Below are positions 58,512-64,000 of a stretch of 64,000 nucleotides of DNA, in pieces. Source of the DNA: Alkalimonas cellulosilytica (GTDB taxonomy: Bacteria; Pseudomonadota; Gammaproteobacteria; Enterobacterales; Alteromonadaceae); contig NZ_JAUHLI010000001.1 of the NCBI RefSeq assembly GCF_036325985.1, forward strand, positions 62,001 through 126,000, read 5' to 3'. Both the position numbers and the translations under genes were made by a program. Position 1 is the first letter of the stretch, and each line of letters opens with the position of its first letter. Below the pieces are notes generated by a model, which made no database searches, was not told the origin of the DNA, and worked only from the letters and a program-made list of their open reading frames with translations.

Positions 58512-60437
58512 TTGCATCCTGAGTTAGCAACAGCTAAACTGAAGTATTCTGGTCATATCTCTGGTGTACAGGTGAGATCTGCAGCGAACCCTTCCAACAA
58601 AGCATTGTTTCAATTGGTCGCCAGCCTTTCTGCTTCCCTAACCGGTGCCAGCACTGCGCGGATGGATCAAGCCATTGAGCAAGCGCTGGCAGCCATAGGC
58701 GACTTTTTCGCTGCCGACCGCAGTTATCTCTTCGCTTTTGATCCGGACTATCGGTTAGCAAAAAATACCCATGAATGGTGTGCGGCGGGCGTTTCCAGTC
58801 AAAAAGCATTGCTGCAACAGTTGGATACTCAGGTTTTTGCCAGCTGGATGAAGCCATTACAACAAGGTGAAACCATTGCTATCAGCGATGTGCATCGAAT
58901 GCCGGAGCACAGTGCAGAACGCTTGTTGTTGGAAGCGCAACATATTCGTTCCGTGATCATGTTGCCATTGCTCAGTGCCGGCCAACTATTGGGGATGATT
59001 GGGCTAGATATTGTGCGTAGTCAAAGTAACTGGCCGGATGAAACCATTGCTGCTCTGGAACTGATAGCGGGCAATATTGCCGGTGGCATCATGCGGCAAC
59101 AAATGGAAACCAAGGCTGAGCGACTGGCATTTTACGATGAGCTAACCTCCTTGCCAAACCGGAGGTTATTGCTCGAGCTGATCCAGCAGTCGTTGGCTAA
59201 TTCAGCACGCTCGGGCCGCTTTGGAGCCTTACTGCTGGTTGATTTGGATCATTTTAAAAGTTTGAACGAAAGCCATGGTCATCAGCTGGGCGATCAATAC
59301 CTGCAGCTGGTGGCGCAGATTATTCGTCACAACCTGCGGGATAGCGATGTGATGGCGCGAACCGGTGGTGATGAGTTTGCGGTAGTTGTCAGCGATCTTG
59401 GCACCACCAGTCAGGATGCCGCGATGCATGCACGTAAACTAGCGGATCAGATCCTCAGCAGTATCAATTGCCCAATTCCACTGAATGAGCACCGCTATCA
59501 GGCCTCGGTCAGTATCGGTATAAGCCTGTTTCATGGTGAACAGTCCAGTGTGGATGAGCTATTAAAGCAGGTTGAAATGGCAATGTACCGCGCCAAAGCT
59601 GCCGGTCGCAATAGCGTGGAGTTTTTTGACAGCAGAATGCAAACGCTGGCCAAACAGCGATCTCAATTGGCGCAGGATCTGCATCAGGCCATCCGACAGC
59701 AGCAATTTCATCTGCTGTATCAGCCCATTGTTAAAGAGCAGAAGCTGTGTGGGGTAGAAGCCTTAATTCGTTGGCAACACCCGGTGCAAGGGTTTATTTC
59801 ACCGGGTGTTTTTATCCCTTTTGCTGAACAGAGCGGCCTGATTATTCCTATCGGTGATTGGGTTTTGAAGCAAGCGTGTACTCAACTGGTGCAATGGCAA
59901 AACGACCAACATATGCGCCAGCTGAGTTGCTCGGTCAATATCAGTGCCTTGCAATTTGCTCAGGATAACTTCGTTGAAAAAGTGATGCAGTGCATGTTGG
60001 AAACTGGTGTCAACCCAGAGCGGTTAAAGCTGGAACTCACCGAAGGCATGCTGATTGATGATGTCGAAACGATTCGCGCAAAAATGGGAAAGCTGCAAAC
60101 CCTGGGCGTCACTTTTTCACTGGATGATTTTGGCACCGGTTATTCATCGCTCAGTTATTTGCACCGGTTTCCGCTTAGTCAGTTGAAAATCGATCAGCAG
60201 TTTGTCCGCAATCTCGATACCAACCCACACAACAAAGCCATTACCAGAGCCATTCTGGCGCTGGCGGCCAGCCTGGAGCTGGAAGTGGTGGCCGAAGGGG
60301 TCGAAACCCAGGCTGAGCTGACGCAGCTTAAAGCGCTTGGCTGTGAGTTATTTCAGGGTTTTTTGTTTAGTAAGCCACTCAGCCCTGAAGCGATTGTTGG
60401 GTTGGAACCGCAGAGCCTGCCACCACGAAAGGACTAG
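58512..60437 (+). CDS. GAF-GGDEF-EAL c-di-GMP turnover protein
   Basis: A 641-residue cytoplasmic protein. A GAF domain (about residues 35-195) with FFAADRSYLFAFD and SVIMLPLLSAGQLLGMIGLD is followed by a GGDEF domain with intact ARTGGDEFAVV and an I-site RDSD five residues before it, and an EAL domain with VEALIRWQHP, LDDFGTGYSSLSYL, LKIDQQFVRN and VVAEGVET. Both enzyme sites look active. The N-terminus is uncertain: TTG 58512 or GTG 58572, neither with a good ribosome site. Its stop TAG shares CTAG with the convergent gene. Confidence 0.9.
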   Translation: MHPELATAKLKYSGHISGVQVRSAANPSNKALFQLVASLSASLTGASTARMDQAIEQALAAIGDFFAADRSYLFAFDPDYRLAKNTHEWCAAGVSSQKALLQQLDTQVFASWMKPLQQGETIAISDVHRMPEHSAERLLLEAQHIRSVIMLPLLSAGQLLGMIGLDIVRSQSNWPDETIAALELIAGNIAGGIMRQQMETKAERLAFYDELTSLPNRRLLLELIQQSLANSARSGRFGALLLVDLDHFKSLNESHGHQLGDQYLQLVAQIIRHNLRDSDVMARTGGDEFAVVVSDLGTTSQDAAMHARKLADQILSSINCPIPLNEHRYQASVSIGISLFHGEQSSVDELLKQVEMAMYRAKAAGRNSVEFFDSRMQTLAKQRSQLAQDLHQAIRQQQFHLLYQPIVKEQKLCGVEALIRWQHPVQGFISPGVFIPFAEQSGLIIPIGDWVLKQACTQLVQWQNDQHMRQLSCSVNISALQFAQDNFVEKVMQCMLETGVNPERLKLELTEGMLIDDVETIRAKMGKLQTLGVTFSLDDFGTGYSSLSYLHRFPLSQLKIDQQFVRNLDTNPHNKAITRAILALAASLELEVVAEGVETQAELTQLKALGCELFQGFLFSKPLSPEAIVGLEPQSLPPRKD

Positions 60438-62080
60438 TCTGAAGCCGGCGTGCCAAAGCGATCCGGGTGTTTCTCTTTTAGTTTTTGATAGCGTTTGAAT
60501 TGTTCAGGATTCAGCTTGCCCCGCTCAATTATATCCAGACAGCGCAGGATCAGGGTTTCCTGTTGACTGTGATTGATACTTGGACGCCTGGGCGCGGATA
60601 AAATGGTTTGCAGTAAGTTCAGCGCAATAGCGGCACTTTTGGGCATCACTCTAAGCGCAAGCTCAAAGGCTTTAAAGGCTTCCTGCCAATTGCCGTGCTG
60701 ATACAGATGCACAGCATTGTTGTTGAGTTCGCGGGCACCATAAGGCATGCTGGCGCGCTCTTGTTGCTCCTGCTGCAGATAGGTACTGAATACCGGATCT
60801 GCACCTTCCTGCTGACAACGCAGACTGATGTGGCGAAACAGTTTGTTGGCAGCGTCACTTAACCCAACCTCATGCAGTGCTTTGGCCCGGTCCAATGCAT
60901 CTTCAATGGAGTCGTCATCCGGCACTTGTTGTTGCAAATCTTTCAATAATTGTTGGGCCTTGTCTTTATTATCCTTTAAATAAAAAAGCCGGGCCTGAAT
61001 CACCTCTTGTTGGAAGTCTTTGCGGTTATCAGCGAATTGTTGGCGGATGGAGCTTAAACACTGGTTTATTTGCCGGCTCAGGCGCAGGCTTTGTTCATCA
61101 TCCTGCTCCAGCGTGAGCGCAAAGTCGATGCCCGCTCTGGCCATATTCAGGTAAAGATCGGGTTGCTCATGCATCGAGTGGCGGGAAAACTTCACCATGC
61201 TTTTGGCCGCATGATACTGGGTTTCGTAGTCGTGGTTGATCCGTGATAGTTGCAGCAGTTTTTGCTGGCGCAACAAATTGCGCGGAGCCAGGTTGGTAGC
61301 TTGTTCCAGGTGCTGCTGAGCGACATCATACTGTTGCTGACGAAACTCCAGCTCTGCCATGCAATCCAGTGCCTCCAGTTTGGTTTCCGGCCGGCGACTG
61401 AGTTGCTGCAACAGCGTGAGAGCCTGCGCATCTTTATGCAGCAGCAGCAGCGTACGCGCTAACCCGATCCGGGCCCATGGAAATGGCTGAATATCCAGCA
61501 TGGCGTTAAAAAATTGCTCAGCGGCATCATGTTGCTTCAGTTGCAACAGCAAATCGCCTTTCAGCTTCAGCAGCAATGGATAAAAAGCACTGTTGGCCGA
61601 TTTGGCCAGCTCCGTATTCACGACGTCAAGCGCGCGGTCAGGTTGGCCATTATCCAGCAACTGATAAATGGGTTTGAGTCGTTGCTTGCGCTTCAGGACT
61701 CGCTCAATCCGCACTTCCAAATCGCCAATCACAAAGGGTTTGGCCAGAAACTCATCCGGTTGCAGTTCAATCACGCTGTAGACCAGGGAGGGATCGGTAT
61801 CGGCACTGATGAAAATAAAACCGGTACTTAATTTTTGCAGGCCTCGGGCTTTCAGCTCTTCGTACAGCTGGAACCCATCTTTGCCTTTTTGCAGGTTATG
61901 GGCACAAATAATCAAGTCGTACTGGCGAGTTTTACATAACTGAATGGCATCCTGCGCCCGATCGGCCACATTAATTTGCTGATAGCCCAGTTTTTCCAAG
62001 GCAAACTTCAGATAGCTTTGCGCCAGCGATTGTTCATCGATGATCAGGATCTGAACGTCTTGTGAAATGTGCTCTACCAT
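60434..62080 (-). CDS. TPR protein with degenerate receiver domain
   Basis: A 548-residue cytoplasmic protein. Residues 8-130 are a response-regulator receiver fold (VQILIIDEQSLAQSYL..., FIFISADTD, FLAKPF), but the phospho-accepting Asp is Ala60 (DLIICAHNLQKGKDG) and the acidic pair is Asp15-Glu16. The rest is helical with several TPR-like repeats (DAAEQFFNAMLDIQPFPWAR, NNNAVHLYQHGNWQEAFKAFELALRVMP). It probably acts as a protein-binding scaffold in signalling or motility. The start is taken as ATG 62080; the frame is open 21 codons further. The convergent neighbour is a c-di-GMP protein. Confidence 0.85.
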   Translation of the reverse strand: MVEHISQDVQILIIDEQSLAQSYLKFALEKLGYQQINVADRAQDAIQLCKTRQYDLIICAHNLQKGKDGFQLYEELKARGLQKLSTGFIFISADTDPSLVYSVIELQPDEFLAKPFVIGDLEVRIERVLKRKQRLKPIYQLLDNGQPDRALDVVNTELAKSANSAFYPLLLKLKGDLLLQLKQHDAAEQFFNAMLDIQPFPWARIGLARTLLLLHKDAQALTLLQQLSRRPETKLEALDCMAELEFRQQQYDVAQQHLEQATNLAPRNLLRQQKLLQLSRINHDYETQYHAAKSMVKFSRHSMHEQPDLYLNMARAGIDFALTLEQDDEQSLRLSRQINQCLSSIRQQFADNRKDFQQEVIQARLFYLKDNKDKAQQLLKDLQQQVPDDDSIEDALDRAKALHEVGLSDAANKLFRHISLRCQQEGADPVFSTYLQQEQQERASMPYGARELNNNAVHLYQHGNWQEAFKAFELALRVMPKSAAIALNLLQTILSAPRRPSINHSQQETLILRCLDIIERGKLNPEQFKRYQKLKEKHPDRFGTPASD

Positions 62081-62192
62081 TGAGTTGTTAACATCCGGCC
62101 AGGAAGTGCAAGGCATAAAGCAACTATAGCAAGAGAACAGCAAAGTATTGAAGCAAAAAAAGCAGAGCTTACAGGAAATTAAAAAGGAGCAG

Positions 62193-62228
62193 GAGCGGGT
62201 GGTGCTCTTTCAGCTTAGTAAATGATTG
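62193..62228 (-). pseudogene. Remnant of the 5' half of a tRNA-Val gene
   Basis: GAGCGGGTGGTGCTCTTTCAGC and following bases match the D-arm and 5' end region of the decayed tRNA-Val copy at 62257-62340, including the shared linker TGATTGAGTGTG. No T-arm is present on its far side. Confidence 0.6.
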
Positions 62229-62256
62229 AGTGTGAGAATAAGCGAATAAAAGAAGA

Positions 62257-62340
62257 TGGTGGATGATACTGGGTTCGAACCAGAGGCAACCGTATTGTCA
62301 CAGGGAGCGGGTGGTGCTCTCTCGGCTTTGCTAATGATTG
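62257..62340 (-). pseudogene. Decayed tRNA-Val copy
   Basis: The 3' part (acceptor strand ATCATCCACCA and T-arm CTGGTTCGAACCCAG) is identical to the two intact tRNA-Val genes. The anticodon arm is unrecognisable and the 5' acceptor strand reads CAATCAT instead of GGATGAT, so it cannot pair. It lies in tandem with the intact genes, about 30 bases from the next. Confidence 0.8.
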
Positions 62341-62369
62341 AGTGTGGGAATAATGGAAGCAATTGAAAG

Positions 62370-62445
62370 TGGTGGATGATACTGGGTTCGAACCAGTGAC
62401 CCCCGCCTTGTAAGGGCGGTGCTCTCCCAGCTGAGCTAATCATCC
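62370..62445 (-). tRNA. valT: tRNA-Val (anticodon UAC)
   Basis: A 76-base gene with encoded CCA. On the minus strand it starts GGATGATTAGCTCAGCTGGG, has anticodon loop CTTACAA (UAC, valine), variable loop and T-arm GGTTCGAACC, and ends ATCATCCACCA with a fully paired acceptor stem. Identical to the copy at 62476. Confidence 0.96.
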
Positions 62446-62475
62446 ACTCTGAGAAAATAATCGAACAATTGATGA

Positions 62476-62551
62476 TGGTGGATGATACTGGGTTCGAACC
62501 AGTGACCCCCGCCTTGTAAGGGCGGTGCTCTCCCAGCTGAGCTAATCATCC
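62476..62551 (-). tRNA. valT: tRNA-Val (anticodon UAC)
   Basis: A second 76-base copy, identical in sequence to the one at 62370-62445 and separated from it by 30 bases. It is the promoter-proximal gene of the array. In E. coli a tRNA-Val(UAC) array also lies next to gltX. Confidence 0.96.
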
Positions 62552-62569
62552 GCTGCATCAATGGCGCTC

Positions 62570-62597
62570 ATTATAGAGTTCGGTGATTGAGTGTCAA
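62570..62597 (-). promoter_or_regulatory. Consensus promoter of the tRNA-Val array
   Basis: On the minus strand TTGACA (62592-62597) and TATAAT (62570-62575) are both perfect, with a 16-base spacer. The next bases (GAGCGCC) form a GC-rich discriminator, typical of stable RNA promoters under stringent control. Confidence 0.92.
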
Positions 62598-62709
62598 CAG
62601 GAAATTTTGAATTACGAAGCAGTTGCTGTAAAAAGCGTCACTTTGCTGTCATAAAGCACAATTGACTGCTGGCGAGCGGTAAAATGGCTGCGCTGTTGAC
62701 AGCAAAACT

Positions 62710-62718
62710 TGCTACAAT
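62710..62718 (+). promoter_or_regulatory. Possible extended -10 promoter of gltX
   Basis: TGCTACAAT combines a TG extension with a TACAAT -10, 34 bases before the gltX start. The nearby TTGACA at 62696-62701 is only 11 bases away and cannot serve as a normal -35. Confidence 0.4.
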
Positions 62719-62751
62719 AACGCCATTTGATGTTGCCTACAGGAATGCCTT

Positions 62752-64000
62752 ATGTCGATTGTTACCCGTTTTGCTCCAAGCCCTACCGGTTATTTGCACG
62801 TTGGTGGTGCCCGAACTGCGTTGTACAGCTGGTTATACAGCAAAAAAATGGGTGGCAAGTTTATATTGCGCATTGAAGATACCGATCTGGAACGTTCAAC
62901 CCAGGCATCGGTTGATGCAATTTTGCAAGGCATGGATTGGTTGGGGCTGGATTGGGACGATGGTCCTTACTACCAGACCAAGCGTTTCGATTTGTACAAA
63001 GAGGTGATCCAGCAGTTGCTGGATGCCGGCAAAGCCTATAAATGTTTTTGCAGCATTGAAGAGCTGGATCAAATGCGCGAAGCACAGATGGCAGCCGGTG
63101 AAAAACCACGCTACAACGGCATGTGGCGTGACCGTACCGATCATCCGACCGATAAACCCTACGTGATCCGCTTCAAAAACCCGCAGGATGGCACTGTAGT
63201 CATTGATGATTTGATCAAAGGTCGTATTGAAATCGCCAATAAAGAGCTGGATGATTTGATCATTGCCCGCACCGACGGCTCACCGACCTACAACCTGACC
63301 GTGGTGGTGGATGACTGGAAAATGGGAATCACCCATGTGATTCGTGGCGATGATCATGTCAACAATACCCCGCGGCAGATGAATATTCTGGCGGCACTTG
63401 GCGCAAATATCCCGCATTATGCCCATGTGCCAATGATCCTGGGCGACGATGGCAAACGTCTGTCCAAGCGCCATGGCGCTGTGGGTGTGATGCAATACCG
63501 TGACAATGGTTTCTTGCCAGAGGCATTACTGAATTACCTGGTACGCCTGGGCTGGTCGCATGGCGATCAGGAAATATTCAGCAAAGCCGAGCTGGTAGAG
63601 TTGTTTGATCTGAAAAACTGCAATCGGGCGCCATCCGCGTTTAACACCGAAAAACTGATTTGGCTAAACCAGCATTACATCAAAACCTTGCCTGCAGAGC
63701 GGGTAGCAGAAGAGTTGGCCTGGCATCTGCGAGATCAACAACTGGATACCAGCACAGGCCCGGCCATTACCGAAGTGATTAAAGTGCAGGCCGAACGGGT
63801 GAAAACCTTAAAAGAGCTGGTCCAGGTCAGCCGCTATTTCTACGAAGACTTCAGTGCTTTTGAAGAAACCGCAGCCAAAAAGCATCTACGGCCGGTTGCG
63901 GCAGAAGCGCTGCAATTGGTGCAGCAAAAGCTGACAGCCTTAACCGATTGGACCAGCGAAGCCATTCATCAGGCGATCCATAGCACAGCAGAAGAGCTGG
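62752..64000 (+). CDS. gltX: Glutamyl-tRNA synthetase GltX (3' end outside window)
   Basis: 416 codons of a class I glutamyl-tRNA synthetase, running off the right edge; about 50 more codons are expected. The HIGH motif is PSPTGYLHVGGARTALYS (residues 9-26) and KMSKS appears as DGKRLSKRHG. Between them are RIEDTD, the zinc-type region FCSIEELDQMR (only one of the usual cysteines plus CF) and VIRGDDHVNNTPRQ. It charges tRNA-Glu with glutamate in the cytoplasm. Start at ATG 62752 with AGGAA upstream. Divergent from the tRNA-Val array. Confidence 0.97.
   Translation, partial: MSIVTRFAPSPTGYLHVGGARTALYSWLYSKKMGGKFILRIEDTDLERSTQASVDAILQGMDWLGLDWDDGPYYQTKRFDLYKEVIQQLLDAGKAYKCFCSIEELDQMREAQMAAGEKPRYNGMWRDRTDHPTDKPYVIRFKNPQDGTVVIDDLIKGRIEIANKELDDLIIARTDGSPTYNLTVVVDDWKMGITHVIRGDDHVNNTPRQMNILAALGANIPHYAHVPMILGDDGKRLSKRHGAVGVMQYRDNGFLPEALLNYLVRLGWSHGDQEIFSKAELVELFDLKNCNRAPSAFNTEKLIWLNQHYIKTLPAERVAEELAWHLRDQQLDTSTGPAITEVIKVQAERVKTLKELVQVSRYFYEDFSAFEETAAKKHLRPVAAEALQLVQQKLTALTDWTSEAIHQAIHSTAEEL

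Noticed and set aside
62210..62443. 77-codon minus-strand reading frame across the tRNA region
   Set aside because: It crosses an intact tRNA-Val and a decayed copy; the predicted protein is tRNA sequence read as codons.
62696..62718. TTGACA with TACAAT as a standard gltX promoter
   Set aside because: The spacing is only 11 bases; the extended -10 alone is the more reasonable reading.
1..64000. CRISPR array, prophage, integron or insertion sequence
   Set aside because: No regularly spaced repeats, cas genes, integrases, transposases or phage structural genes were seen.

Overview
The window is a dense stretch of chromosome from a Gram-negative gammaproteobacterium. Gene content and order (yggS-proC-yggT-rdgB-hemW beside divergent pilT-pilU, minCDE-ycgL-ycgM-ycgN, smc-zipA-ligA, tRNA-Val beside gltX, SMC rather than MukB) fit the Alteromonadales/Chromatiaceae group around Alishewanella, Rheinheimera and Arsukibacterium. 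That assignment is inferred from synteny and protein style, not from a database search. There is no phage, IS element, CRISPR array or plasmid gene; the window is core genome with small accessory patches.

Layout. 1-5500: end of an unknown gene, a small unknown protein, a FapA/DUF342 protein, two exported proteins with Lcl-type (DUF1566) domains and a YggN-like protein. 5505-9474 (minus): a membrane protein joining a degenerate Ser/Thr kinase domain to a formylglycine-generating-enzyme-like domain, then a DUF885 lipoprotein. 9484-13832 (minus): the hemW-rdgB-DUF4426-yggT-proC-yggS housekeeping group. 13862-17964 (plus): pilT and pilU (twitching ATPases), two small CBS-domain proteins and an RhtA-like exporter. 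17984-19687 (minus): a PocR-GAF-GGDEF protein. 19806-27419 (minus): the complete histidine operon hisGDCBHAF(IE), with a leader peptide holding six His codons and a transcription attenuator; a structured repeat-like element sits between hisF and hisIE. 27731-32007 (plus): a peptidase group (S9 dipeptidyl peptidase, GntR/FCD regulator, M24 peptidase) with a GntR-type operator in the first promoter. 32153-38873: small unknown protein, helicase YoaA, FadL porin, TsaB, a small unknown gene, then an SDR/DUF2878/chalcone-isomerase-like trio. 38894-46646: alkaline phosphatase, exported methyltransferase-like protein, hydrolase, fadD, rnd and a four-repeat DUF4397 lipoprotein. 46723-51256: minEDC (minus) diverging from ycgL, an MltB-like transglycosylase, ycgM and ycgN. 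51263-58496: smc, zipA, ligA, DUF3392, DUF2919. 58512-62080: a GAF-GGDEF-EAL protein converging on a TPR protein with a receiver domain that lacks its phospho-acceptor. 62190-64000: two tRNA-Val(UAC) genes with decayed copies behind them, then gltX, which runs off the end.

Themes. Three separate predicted regulatory designs can be read in the DNA: histidine attenuation (hisL), fatty-acid control (FadR-like palindromes before fadL and fadD), and peptide-utilisation control (TTGTATACAA between the -35 and -10 of the S9 peptidase gene). Signalling proteins are frequent, and two of them (kinase domain at 5505-7457, receiver at 60434-62080) have lost the residues needed for catalysis or phosphotransfer. 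The best candidates for new biology are the pseudokinase/FGE-like fusion with its Lcl-domain neighbours, the TPR pseudo-receiver, and the repeat element inside the his operon.
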